Source: Kosakonia cowanii JCM 10956 = DSM 18146
Lineage (GTDB): Bacteria; Pseudomonadota; Gammaproteobacteria; Enterobacterales; Enterobacteriaceae
Assembly: GCF_001975225.1 (NCBI RefSeq)
Contig: NZ_CP019445.1
Location: 2,294,001-2,358,000, forward strand
Reading direction: 5' to 3'
Length of the DNA stretch: 64,000 nucleotides
Below are positions 30,907 to 39,281 of this stretch, one piece after another; the stretch's first letter is position 1, and every line of letters begins with the position of its first letter. The notes beneath the pieces are model-generated. The model made no database searches. It was given only the letters and a program-made list of their open reading frames with translations, and had not been told where the DNA came from. The position numbers were made by a program, and so were the translations under genes.

Positions 30907-31455
30907 ATGCGATCTTCCCTCTCTTTACCTTATCTACGCTGGTCGCTGGCCTCTCTCGTGGAGAGAACGGGCAGGGCGCCGCTGCTGGCCGCGCTCTTTC
31001 CACTGCTGATGGCCGGTTACTGGCAGGGCGCGCTCGCGCCGGAAAAGCGCCAGCTTCGCAGTGAGAATGCGCAACTGGAGTTGCAGTTAGATAAACCGCT
31101 GGCGCTCTCGCCTCAGCCTAAAAATAGCGCGGCTCTCTTACAGCGCACGCTGAATGATACCGAGTATCAGCAGGTGAAAGCGGTGTTCGACATTTTTCAG
31201 CAGAACCACCTGCAGGTTGACGGCAGCCGCTATCAGTTCGGCAAAAACGGCAAAGGGCGTCAACGGGCGCTGGCGCTAACCATTCCGCTGCAGGGCGAAT
31301 GGAACAACCTGACGCGATCCCTTATCACCATGAGTAAAAGCCTGATCTTTCATGTCGACAGGCTTGCCATCAGCCGCGCCAGCCCGGAGAGCGCTCATCT
31401 GCTGATCACGTTGCAGTTAACGCTCAGCCTGGCATCAGGTCTGGAGGCGTCATGA
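30907..31455 (+). CDS. PilO/GspM-like bitopic platform protein
   Basis: A 182-residue protein with cytoplasmic N-terminus, one membrane helix (about 25-45), a short coiled coil (KRQLRSENAQLELQL) and a ferredoxin-like periplasmic domain (about 85-178). This is the organisation of PilO and GspM, which pair with PilN/GspL. It is 8 bp after the PilN-like gene and overlaps the next gene by 4 bp (ATGA). Assigned by topology and order, not by strong sequence signature. Confidence 0.65.
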   Translation: MRSSLSLPYLRWSLASLVERTGRAPLLAALFPLLMAGYWQGALAPEKRQLRSENAQLELQLDKPLALSPQPKNSAALLQRTLNDTEYQQVKAVFDIFQQNHLQVDGSRYQFGKNGKGRQRALALTIPLQGEWNNLTRSLITMSKSLIFHVDRLAISRASPESAHLLITLQLTLSLASGLEAS

Positions 31456-31970
31456 AGCTGCCGCGATATCTGAAAATCTTGCTGCTGCTGACCGCCGGGC
31501 TGCTTCTCTGGGTGCATGTTACCGATGAAAGCGCCGAAAACGGCCCTGAGGTGAGCCAGGCTGCGCCAGACGAAACGCGTCCGCCGCGCCAGGCAAACCG
31601 TCCACTGCACGTCACTGATGATGCCAGCGCGATTGCCGATCTCTTCCCGATCTATAACGCGCCAGCAACGAAAGCGGCCGCACCCGCGCCGGTGGCAAAG
31701 GTGCAGCGCGTCACGTTCCCTTTTCGCGCGGTGGGGCTGTGGATCCGCAACGGCATGCGCATCGTCATCCTGACGGATGGCGCACGTAACTGGCTGCTCT
31801 GTGATGCCTGCCGTAAAGCGGGTTATATCCGGCCTGGTGGCCTGATCACACCCGACTGGCGACTGCAGGCGATGGCGCAGGGCAGCCTGCTTTTTGAATC
31901 ATTACCGGGGCATGAGCCGTACAGCATCAGCCTTAACTCTTTGACTACACAAGCCGTAACAACACAATGA
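31452..31970 (+). CDS. PilP/GspC-like periplasmic connector
   Basis: A 172-residue protein: N-terminal membrane anchor (about 7-22), Pro/Ala-rich flexible linker (about 25-85), and a small beta domain (about 90-165; FPFRAVGLWIRNGMRIVIL, RNWLLCDACRKAGY). The anchor-linker-beta plan is that of PilP, MshK or the HR domain of GspC, which links the inner platform to the secretin. Its gene directly precedes and overlaps the secretin gene, as pilP precedes pilQ. Family is inferred. Confidence 0.6.
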   Translation: MKLPRYLKILLLLTAGLLLWVHVTDESAENGPEVSQAAPDETRPPRQANRPLHVTDDASAIADLFPIYNAPATKAAAPAPVAKVQRVTFPFRAVGLWIRNGMRIVILTDGARNWLLCDACRKAGYIRPGGLITPDWRLQAMAQGSLLFESLPGHEPYSISLNSLTTQAVTTQ

Positions 31971-33832
31971 AAAAACCGATTCTCACTATGGTATGTGCGC
32001 TTGCGCTGCTGACGGGCTGCGCAAGCAGCAAATCCGTCGCACCGGAAGATGCCGCCCCCGTCAATACGGCGTCGCTGCGCGATGCGTTGCAGCGTATCGA
32101 TAGCCAGCTTAAGAGCCACCCGCAAGATGTTAAGCTGCGAACGCAGCGGCAACTGCTGGTGACGCAGTTAGTGGAGGGCTATATCACCACCGCCCGCCAG
32201 GCGGCGGCGAAAAATAACTATGTCGCGGCGAGCCGCGCATGGGAAGCGGTGCTGCGCTATCAGCCGGGCCACTTTGTCGCGCAGCAGGGGTTACAGAAAA
32301 TCGACCGGCTGCGCGTGCTGGATAAGCTCTATCAACAGGCGCGAGCGCAGTATCAAACCGACCCGGAGCAGGCGTTAGCCAAAATCCAGCAGATCCTTGA
32401 AGAGTCACCCGGCTGGCCGCAGGCGGCGGAGATGCGCGACCGTCTGATGCGTGAAATCGCCGTGCAGAATCAGCCGGAGAAGAAGATCAAGCGCGAGCTG
32501 CGCAAGCCCGTCAGCTTTACTTTCAACAAACATAATCTGAAGGAGATCTTCGCTGCCATCAGCCAGATTACCGGCATCAATATCATCTACGATAAGGATG
32601 TCTCCGATGCGGCTACCGCCAGCCTGATCGCCCACGACACCAGCGCGGAGAACGCCCTCAATCTGCTGCTGCTCTCCAACCAGCTGCGTAAAAAGATCCT
32701 CAATGGCAACACGCTGTTGATCTATCCCGCCACGATGCAGAAAGAGAAGCTCTACCGCGATACGGTAGTGAAAACGGTTTTTCTCGGCTACGCCAAAGCG
32801 AAAGAGCTGAATGTGGCGCTGCGTAATTTGATTAAGTTGCGCGATGTCCACGTCGATGAGCGCACCAACTCAGTGACCTTTCGCGGCCCGCGTGAAAGCG
32901 TGGAAAAAGCCGAGCAGCTGTTGCTGACCCTCGACCGTCCGGAAGCGGAGGTGACGCTGGCGGTAGAGGTGCTGGAAGTGGACGCCAAAGATGTTGAAAC
33001 CCTGGGCATCAACTTCCCAGGGCAGATTGGCATAGGCTTTAACGCTATCGAGTCCGGCAACAGCAATATCGCCATTAACGCCCTGAATAAAAATAATATG
33101 TTCGTCAATCTCGGCTCCGGCCAGGGGCTGAGCGCCAATATGCAGAAGATCCGCTCCCATGGGCGCGTGCTGGCGAACCCGCGCATCCGCGTGAAAAACA
33201 ATAAAAAGGCGGTGGTGGAGATTGGCGAGCGCATCCCGGTGCTGACCAGCAGTATCTCTGAGAGCTTTTCACAAGAGCAGGTGGAGTATCAGGATGTTGG
33301 CCTGAAGCTGGAAGTCACGCCGGATATCAGCGTCGATAACACCATCTCGATGGATGTGAAGTTTAACCTCAGCACCATCGGCAGCGCCGAACACTCAAAA
33401 GATGGCGTCGCTTACTATCGTACCAACAACCGCGACGCGGCCACCGTGCTCAGCAGCCAGAATGGCGAGACGCAGATGCTGGCGGGGCTGATCAAAGAGA
33501 GCGACAGTGCAGGGCTGAACGGCCTGCCGGGGCTGGCGGATCTGCCGCTGCTCGGCAAATTCTTCGGCAGCCACGAAAGTAACCATGAGCGAACCGAAGT
33601 GGTGCTGCTGATCACGCCGACCATTGAGCGCAGCATCGATCTGCCGGGCACCCATATCAACACCATTGAGATGGGCAGCGAAGATGCGCCGGGTGAGAGC
33701 GCCTACCTGCCGCCTGCCGCAGAGGAGACGCCTGAAGCCTCGCACTTTGCTCCGCCGCCGCTGACGCCGCCCGCCACCTTCCCGGCGCTGAAAAAAGTGC
33801 CGGCACCAACCCTTGCCAAAGGCAAGCCGTAA
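31967..33832 (+). CDS. gspD: Lipoprotein secretin (GspD/MshL-type)
   Basis: Outer-membrane channel of the system, 621 residues. It has a lipoprotein signal with LLTGC (Cys18, then Ala) that predicts outer-membrane sorting; a helical TPR-like region (about 30-165); an STN-like N0 domain (about 181-255); one secretin_N domain (about 265-330); and the secretin core (about 340-560) with RIPVLTSS and LPGLADLPLLGKFF. A Pro-rich tail follows. Canonical enterobacterial GspD has no lipid anchor, has more N domains and needs a pilotin. The lipid anchor could make this one self-piloting. The gene overlaps both neighbours. Confidence 0.92.
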   Translation: MKKPILTMVCALALLTGCASSKSVAPEDAAPVNTASLRDALQRIDSQLKSHPQDVKLRTQRQLLVTQLVEGYITTARQAAAKNNYVAASRAWEAVLRYQPGHFVAQQGLQKIDRLRVLDKLYQQARAQYQTDPEQALAKIQQILEESPGWPQAAEMRDRLMREIAVQNQPEKKIKRELRKPVSFTFNKHNLKEIFAAISQITGINIIYDKDVSDAATASLIAHDTSAENALNLLLLSNQLRKKILNGNTLLIYPATMQKEKLYRDTVVKTVFLGYAKAKELNVALRNLIKLRDVHVDERTNSVTFRGPRESVEKAEQLLLTLDRPEAEVTLAVEVLEVDAKDVETLGINFPGQIGIGFNAIESGNSNIAINALNKNNMFVNLGSGQGLSANMQKIRSHGRVLANPRIRVKNNKKAVVEIGERIPVLTSSISESFSQEQVEYQDVGLKLEVTPDISVDNTISMDVKFNLSTIGSAEHSKDGVAYYRTNNRDAATVLSSQNGETQMLAGLIKESDSAGLNGLPGLADLPLLGKFFGSHESNHERTEVVLLITPTIERSIDLPGTHINTIEMGSEDAPGESAYLPPAAEETPEASHFAPPPLTPPATFPALKKVPAPTLAKGKP

Positions 33833-34305
33833 TGGCGCGGCGCAACGGCTTCACGCTGATTGAGATGCTGGTATCGCTGGCGCTGCTCGCCACGCTTGCC
33901 AGCGCCGCTATCCCGATTTACCAGCGTCAGATCCAGCAGCGCAACGAAGAGGCGTTGCGCGTGGCGCTGCGCGAGATCCGCACCGCCCTCGATCGCTATG
34001 CGCAACTGAGTGAAGAGGGGATTATCGAAAAAGAGGCGGATATGTCGAACTGGCCGGTGTCGCTGAATCAGCTGGTGGATGGCGTGATCAATAAAAAGTC
34101 GGCCAACCGGGAGAAGATCTACCTGCTGCGCGCCATCCCGCGCGATCCTTTCTGCGACTGTGAAGGCAAGCCGAACAGCGAAACCTGGCGGCTGCGCGCT
34201 TCGACGCAGGCACCCGGTGAAAGCACCGGTGGGAAGGATATCTGGGATGTCAGCTCCACCAGCATGCAGCCCGGACTGAATGGAGTGCCGTATGCGCAGT
34301 GGTGA
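33832..34305 (+). CDS. Pseudopilin (GspG/H-like, DPF...GGKDIWDV type)
   Basis: A 157-residue type IV pilin-like protein. Cleavage is predicted between Gly6 and Phe7 (RRNGFTLIEMLVSLALLA), with Glu11 as mature residue 5. The C-terminal region has AIPRDPFCDCEG, TWRLR and GGKDIWDVSS...GLNGVPYAQW, a pattern seen in type II pseudopilins with a metal-binding loop. ATG overlaps the secretin stop (TAATG) and the 3' end overlaps the next pseudopilin gene by 14 bp. Confidence 0.85.
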   Translation: MARRNGFTLIEMLVSLALLATLASAAIPIYQRQIQQRNEEALRVALREIRTALDRYAQLSEEGIIEKEADMSNWPVSLNQLVDGVINKKSANREKIYLLRAIPRDPFCDCEGKPNSETWRLRASTQAPGESTGGKDIWDVSSTSMQPGLNGVPYAQW

Positions 34306-34648
34306 AAAGGGTTTTACGCTGATCGAGTTACTGGTGGTGATGGCGATTATCGCCACGCTGATGACGCTGGTCGCGCCGCGCTTTTTTAATCAAACCGAGC
34401 GCGCAAAAATTGTGGTGTTGCAGCATAACCGCAACGCTCTGCGCGCGGCGATTGCCGCCTGGCGTCACGATCGTCTGAGCGGACCGGAGCAACTGGAGGA
34501 GTTGGTTGAGCAGGGGTACCTGTTTGATATTCCCTTAGATCCCGTCACCCAGCGACGCGACAACTGGCAAGTGAAGCGTGATGAGAACGATCAGATTATC
34601 GATGTTACTTCGCCCTCCCTGCCGGAGCAGGAAAATGCACAGGAGTAA
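34292..34648 (+). CDS. Pseudopilin (GspG/H-like)
   Basis: A 118-residue prepilin-like protein, cleavage predicted after Gly7 (RSGEKGFTLIELLVVMAIIAT), with Glu12 as mature residue 5. The short globular part has LEELVEQGYLFDIPLDPVTQRRDNW. ATG 34292 has GGAG six bases upstream and is preferred over ATG 34280. It overlaps both neighbouring pseudopilin genes. Confidence 0.82.
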   Translation: MRSGEKGFTLIELLVVMAIIATLMTLVAPRFFNQTERAKIVVLQHNRNALRAAIAAWRHDRLSGPEQLEELVEQGYLFDIPLDPVTQRRDNWQVKRDENDQIIDVTSPSLPEQENAQE

Positions 34649-35150
34649 GCCCGCAGTGCAGGGCGGTTTCACCTACCTGTGGGTGCTGCTGATGCTCACC
34701 ATGCTGTCGCTCTCCTTGCTGAAAGAGACCCGCTCGCGCGAGGTGCAGTTTCGCCAGCAGCAGGAGGAGGAGCTCTTTTTTCGCGGCGTGCAGATCCGCA
34801 ATGCGATCCACAGTTATCAGAAAAAGGGCAGCGGCTGCTTTCCGCTGGGCTTTGAAGATCTGCTACAGGACAGCCGCGATAAAAAGCCCGTCGCCCATCT
34901 GCGCCAGTGGTTTGCCGACCCGCTCACCGGCTCGCGTGACTGGGGGATGAGCTATGACAAGCAGGGGCGCTGGGTTGGCGTCTACAGCAAAGGCCACGGT
35001 ACGCCGCTGCGCCACACGCTCTTCCCGCCTCAAATAAAGAACTTCAAACAGGCCGAGCGCTACGAACAGTGGCTGTTCAAAACCCCGGAGGTGCTCTCCG
35101 CACCGCTCCCTTCTGCCTGCCGCTCGCTGCTTAATAAACCGGAGCGATAA
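34635..35150 (+). CDS. Minor pseudopilin lacking Glu5
   Basis: From ATG 34635 it has 171 residues starting MHRSKPAVQGGFTYLWVLL. Cleavage would follow Gly11; mature residue 5 is Trp rather than Glu, a feature of the tip subunit GspK in canonical systems. The globular part carries RNAIHSYQKKGSGCFPLGFEDLL and DPLTGSRDWGMSYD. Upstream in-frame ATGs from 34578 fall inside the previous gene and were rejected. It overlaps that gene by 14 bp and is 4 bp before the peptidase gene. Confidence 0.8.
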   Translation: MHRSKPAVQGGFTYLWVLLMLTMLSLSLLKETRSREVQFRQQQEEELFFRGVQIRNAIHSYQKKGSGCFPLGFEDLLQDSRDKKPVAHLRQWFADPLTGSRDWGMSYDKQGRWVGVYSKGHGTPLRHTLFPPQIKNFKQAERYEQWLFKTPEVLSAPLPSACRSLLNKPER

Positions 35151-35154
35151 CCCT

Positions 35155-35898
35155 GTGGAAAACCTCTTTTTTGCGCTGATCGGCGCGATTTTCGGCAGTT
35201 TTATTAATGTGGTGATCTACCGTTTACCGCGAAAAATGCAGGGGGAAGCGATAAGCCTGAGCTGGCCACCGTCGTTCTGCCCCCACTGTCGGACACAGAT
35301 AAAAGCGCACGACAATGTTCCGCTGCTCGGCTGGTTGTGGCTACGCGGGCGCAGCCGCTGTTGCCACAAGCGGATAAGCGTTCGCTACCCGGCCATTGAA
35401 GCGTTAATGGCGCTGCTCTTCGCAGCGGTGATAGCCCATGATGGCGTCAACCTGGCGGCGCTTCTGACGCTGGCGCTGCTGAGTTTGCTGGTGGCGATGT
35501 TTTTTATCGATATCGACCATATGCTGCTGCCTGATGTGCTGACGTATCCCTTTATGCTGCTGGCGCTGCTCTGCGCCTGGTGCCGCCAGCCACTTCTTGC
35601 GACGCTACAGGAACATCTCCTGGCCGCGGCGGTCGGCTTCTCTATTCTGTGGTTGCTCAACTATGGGTTTGCGCGCTGGCGCGGGTGTGAGGGCATTGGG
35701 GGAGGGGATATGAAACTCTTTGCCGGCATCGGCGCATGGCACGGCTTACCGGCACTGTTTGATATTATGCTGATCGCCGCACTTATCGGGCTGGCGAGCG
35801 GGCTGCTGCTCTTTCGCGCCGCGCGCCAGCAGCCCTTTCCATTTGGCCCCGCCATTATTCTCGCCTGCATCGGCTGGGCGATGGTTTACAGCCAGTAA
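35155..35898 (+). CDS. gspO: Prepilin peptidase/N-methyltransferase (GspO/PilD type)
   Basis: Aspartyl inner-membrane protease that trims and methylates the pseudopilins. It has 247 residues from GTG 35155. Catalytic Asp motifs are FIDIDHMLLPD (Asp119/Asp121 region) and GGGDMKLF (Asp185). The methyltransferase/zinc loop has Cys42 and Cys45 (CPHC) and Cys70, but the third canonical cysteine is Ser67, with an extra Cys69 (GRSRCCHK). About seven membrane helices are visible. It is the last gene of the secretion operon and overlaps the convergent gene tail by 13 bp. Confidence 0.93.
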   Translation: MENLFFALIGAIFGSFINVVIYRLPRKMQGEAISLSWPPSFCPHCRTQIKAHDNVPLLGWLWLRGRSRCCHKRISVRYPAIEALMALLFAAVIAHDGVNLAALLTLALLSLLVAMFFIDIDHMLLPDVLTYPFMLLALLCAWCRQPLLATLQEHLLAAAVGFSILWLLNYGFARWRGCEGIGGGDMKLFAGIGAWHGLPALFDIMLIAALIGLASGLLLFRAARQQPFPFGPAIILACIGWAMVYSQ

Positions 35899-37055
35899 TC
35901 CAGTGAGATCTGCCAGCGGCGCTCACTCAGATTCAGCAGGTAGACCTTTTGCCACTGCAATGCCACATCCAGCGAGCCAAGATGGCGGCGCAGTTCGGCA
36001 AAGCCCATATTGGTATGCCGCTGCAGATCCCGCTGCGCAATCAGGTTGAGATCGTACTGTTCGAAAAGGTCTTTCCAGTAAGCCTGCAACAGCACGCTGC
36101 GGCGAGGATCCTGCCCGGCCACGGTCGGCTGGGCGCTGCCGTTGTAATGCCCTTCGAGCCGCAGCGTCAGATCGCTCTCGCCGGTCCAGGTGAGACCCGC
36201 CGCCACGCGGTTGCGCCAGGCGATATCCCACTGGCTCTCCGGCAGCAGCGTCTCCTGCCAGCTGTAGGGCTGACGCCCACCTGCCCATTCGCCATAAATC
36301 AGCGTTGAGCGGGAGAGCACCCGCGAAAGATTGAGGCCAAGCTGCGGCTCGCGCTGCTGCTCTTTAAACAGCAGCAGCTGCGGGTTGAAATTCTCCGCAA
36401 AGCGGTAGCTGGCGCTGAGCAGCAGGCGGTCGCGCGGGTTGCTGGCCTGCCAGTCGAGGCTGGCGCTGCGATCGGCGCTGCCTCTGCGGATTTTCGGTGC
36501 CCAGAGCGCGCTAACGGCGGCGTTGTCCCAAAAGTGTTGCAGGCGCACCATCCCATTGCCCATCCGGTTGTTACGCAGGGTTTCCGGGTCGGCAGAGGTC
36601 ATGGATCGCACGGTGCCCCGGCCAAGAAAGTCCGTCGGGTTATAGCCCAGCGCGACGCCGTAGCGGGTGTTGATGCGGCCCATATCCAGCATCGTTTGCG
36701 GCGTCAGGTGGTAGCTGAGCCACGCTTCGCGCAGGGTATTGGTATAGCGGGTTTCGCTGAGCCTGTGGGTAAACCGGCTATCCAGGCGGTTGGAGAGCAC
36801 CAGCCGCCACTTCTCACCCAGCGGCGCATCCAGACGCATATCCAGCGACAGCCGCTGCTCTTTCTCCTGCTGCTGATTGATGCTGCTGGCCGCTTCAAAC
36901 ATCATATTCAGCGCCTGGTAGGCGTCGGGGCTGAACTCGGCGCTGTCGGCCAGATCGAGGGCTGCCAGGGTCTCATCCTCCTGCGACAGCGCGGGCGCGG
37001 CTGGCAGCGCGGTCAGCAGCATTAGGCAGAGAAGGGAAAGGGGCGATCGTGTCAT
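35886..37055 (-). CDS. Predicted outer-membrane beta-barrel protein
   Basis: A 389-residue protein with a signal peptide (to about ALS, residue 24), a short helical/acidic segment, then alternating-pattern strands rich in aromatic and charged residues with many Tyr/Trp girdle positions, ending in the hydrophobic WQISLDYWL. This is the pattern of an outer-membrane barrel, but I cannot name the family. It is the last gene of a four-gene operon with a LolA-like protein (4-bp overlap), an FtsX permease and an ABC ATPase, so it may be the outer-membrane partner or cargo of that system. Confidence 0.65.
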   Translation of the reverse strand: MTRSPLSLLCLMLLTALPAAPALSQEDETLAALDLADSAEFSPDAYQALNMMFEAASSINQQQEKEQRLSLDMRLDAPLGEKWRLVLSNRLDSRFTHRLSETRYTNTLREAWLSYHLTPQTMLDMGRINTRYGVALGYNPTDFLGRGTVRSMTSADPETLRNNRMGNGMVRLQHFWDNAAVSALWAPKIRRGSADRSASLDWQASNPRDRLLLSASYRFAENFNPQLLLFKEQQREPQLGLNLSRVLSRSTLIYGEWAGGRQPYSWQETLLPESQWDIAWRNRVAAGLTWTGESDLTLRLEGHYNGSAQPTVAGQDPRRSVLLQAYWKDLFEQYDLNLIAQRDLQRHTNMGFAELRRHLGSLDVALQWQKVYLLNLSERRWQISLDYWL

Positions 37056-37843
37056 GAATTCGCATCCCGGAAATGGGCGAGGAAATCACGTTGCAGCCAG
37101 GACTCCGGCACGTCGCGCCACTGGAAATCCTTCTGGCGCAGCACGGTAACCCAGTGCGCATTAACCCCATCAATAATCACCGCTTCCGTCGAGCGGATGC
37201 CGCCCAGCACGGGCGCATAGCGGCGATAGAAGGTGGTTTTCAGCAGGTTGCCGTTAACGGCATAGAACTCCGCTTTGCGGCTCTTAAAGTCGGTTTTATC
37301 GACCCATAGATCCATCGATGGATAGGCCGCATCTCTGTTTTGCGCCTCCAGATGCAGGTGGTAGCAGTCACGCATCTGCCGCTCGCCATCCTGAATGCGC
37401 TCCTCTCCCACCAGCTTTGCCTGGTAATCCGCCGCCCAGTTTGCGGTAACGACATCGCCGTTGGAGGCTTGCCCCATCAGCCGCTGCTGCGGCGAAATTG
37501 GCACGCTGGCCTGGCTTGTGGGATCGTAAAGCCACAAATCGCGACCGCTTTTCAGCGTCAGTTTACCGGCATCGCGCTGCGGGCTGATAAAGCGCAGCAG
37601 GCTGCGAAACTGGCCGCCGTCCGGCGCAACCCGGGAGTAGAGCATCAGTTCACTGGTTTCGTGCTGTTTGCCATTTTTGTAACTGATAAGTGTGGTCACC
37701 AGGCTGAAGGAGCGATCCGGGTTACGGACCTCATCGCTTTTCTTCAGGATCTGCTGGGCGCTAAGCGCCGCATACGCCGGTGCGGCGCTTATTAATAGGA
37801 TGGTCAGCCACGCTGATGTCAGGCTCTTTTTCCGTAATGACAT
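37052..37843 (-). CDS. LolA-like periplasmic outer-membrane lipoprotein-sorting protein
   Basis: A 263-residue exported protein: signal peptide MSLRKKSLTSAWLTILLISAAPAYA split around residue 25, then a LolA/LppX-type half-barrel (AQQILKKSDEVRNPDRSFSLVTTL, KSGRDLWLYDP, DLWVDKTDFKSRKAEFY). This matches the 'outer membrane lipoprotein-sorting protein' family found with MacB/FtsX permeases rather than the housekeeping LolA. It is 31 bp after the permease gene and overlaps the barrel gene by 4 bp. Confidence 0.82.
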   Translation of the reverse strand: MSLRKKSLTSAWLTILLISAAPAYAALSAQQILKKSDEVRNPDRSFSLVTTLISYKNGKQHETSELMLYSRVAPDGGQFRSLLRFISPQRDAGKLTLKSGRDLWLYDPTSQASVPISPQQRLMGQASNGDVVTANWAADYQAKLVGEERIQDGERQMRDCYHLHLEAQNRDAAYPSMDLWVDKTDFKSRKAEFYAVNGNLLKTTFYRRYAPVLGGIRSTEAVIIDGVNAHWVTVLRQKDFQWRDVPESWLQRDFLAHFRDANS

Positions 37844-37874
37844 GAATTCCTCCTTTTTTATTCAGGGTGTTGCA

Positions 37875-39272
37875 TCAGATATGGCGCAGCGCTTCAACAA
37901 TCGACACCCGTGAGGCGCGTCGTGCGGGCCACCAGGAAGAGAGCACGGTCACCAACAGCAGGGTGCCCGTGACGCTGGCCAGCATGCGCCACTCTCCCCA
38001 GATACTGATGCGGATCGGCAGCGGCGAGGTGACGCCGGGCGGCTGCCATGTCATCCCGGAGCGGTTAATAAGCCAGGCCAGCGCCAGCGCGATAAGCACG
38101 CCAGAGACCGCGCCAATCGCGCCCAGCAGTGCGCCTTCGCTCAGGAACAGGCGCTGGATATCGCCACGTTTTAGCCCCACCGCGCGCAGGGTGCCGATCT
38201 CCACCGTGCGCTCCATCACTGCCATATTCATGGTGTTGCCGACGGTGAAGAGAGCAATGCAGAGGATCAGCGCCAGCAGGAATGAGAAGATCTTGCCGAA
38301 CATCGCCAGCACCTGGTTATAGAGCGGCTGTAATTGCGTGAAGTCATACACCGCCAGCGGTTCGCCGGAGAGCTTATTGGCGAAGATCTGCCGCAGGCGC
38401 GCCCGTGCAGCCTCCATCTCTTTGGTGCTGTGCAACTGGAGCAGGATTGCCGTTACGCCGGGCGTCTCCTGGCCGAAAAGCAGCTGCTGCGCCTGGCGCA
38501 GATGCAGGCTGACCACGGTGTCATCCAGTTCGCGCGCCTGCTGCGGCTGGGTGCCCAGCACGTTGACGCGGATAATATTCGGCGCACCGGCAGCGGAAGC
38601 GGCCAGCAGCTCAATATGCGATCCCGTGGCCGGTGGGCGCGTATCGCGGGCGCTTTGCGACAGCGCCAGCAGATCGTCAGGTAGTGCGCTGGCATTGTTC
38701 TCTTTCGACGGCGGCGGCGCGCAGGGTTGATCTTTAACAAAATCACACAGCAGCAGCAGGCGGGCCAGCCCGCGGCCAATTAAAGCCGCTTCCGGCTGGG
38801 TACCGGTCAGCGGTTTGCGGACGATAAGGTCTGCGCCTATCTGATATTCATCCCACTTATCCAGCTGTGCTTGCCCAACGGCCTCTGTGCCATAGATCAA
38901 CACCGGACGCGAGGTGCCAACCGCATAGTGGCCCGCGAGCCCGGTCAGGGAGAGGACCGGCGTGGTAACGGCGATCATCTTTTTCAGCACCGGGTCGCGG
39001 ATGAGGATATCGACGATCTGTTGATAGTTATGAATGCTGTAAAGCGCAGGGTTGCTGGTGCCGTGCAGAAGATAGTCCCGCTGCTGGATCTGCAGATGGC
39101 CTTTATCGCGCACGAAGGTGGTTTGCAGGCTGTACTCAATCGACTGGTTATAGCCTGCGAACAGCAGAATGCCTATCGCCCCGACGATAATGGCGCAGAG
39201 GGTTGAAAGGGTACGTCGGCGGCTGCGCAGTAAGTTGCGCAGGGCATGTTTCATTAGCGTTGTAGTTTGCAT
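37875..39272 (-). CDS. FtsX/LolC-type ABC transporter permease
   Basis: A 465-residue permease: first membrane helix (about 20-42), a large periplasmic MacB_PCD-like domain (about 45-320), then three C-terminal helices (about 330-450) with the FtsX signature ERTVEIGTLRAVGLKRGDIQRLFL. This plan belongs to the LolCDE/MacB mechanotransmission class, which extracts or moves substrates at the periplasmic side. It lies 9 bp after its ATPase gene. Confidence 0.9.
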   Translation of the reverse strand: MQTTTLMKHALRNLLRSRRRTLSTLCAIIVGAIGILLFAGYNQSIEYSLQTTFVRDKGHLQIQQRDYLLHGTSNPALYSIHNYQQIVDILIRDPVLKKMIAVTTPVLSLTGLAGHYAVGTSRPVLIYGTEAVGQAQLDKWDEYQIGADLIVRKPLTGTQPEAALIGRGLARLLLLCDFVKDQPCAPPPSKENNASALPDDLLALSQSARDTRPPATGSHIELLAASAAGAPNIIRVNVLGTQPQQARELDDTVVSLHLRQAQQLLFGQETPGVTAILLQLHSTKEMEAARARLRQIFANKLSGEPLAVYDFTQLQPLYNQVLAMFGKIFSFLLALILCIALFTVGNTMNMAVMERTVEIGTLRAVGLKRGDIQRLFLSEGALLGAIGAVSGVLIALALAWLINRSGMTWQPPGVTSPLPIRISIWGEWRMLASVTGTLLLVTVLSSWWPARRASRVSIVEALRHI

Positions 39273-39281
39273 TATCCCCCC

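Noticed and set aside
26012..35898. A type IV pilus with twitching function
   Set aside because: There is no retraction ATPase, and the first pilin is a GspG-type pseudopilin (DPWG motif); a secretion role fits better, although the platform is pilus-like.
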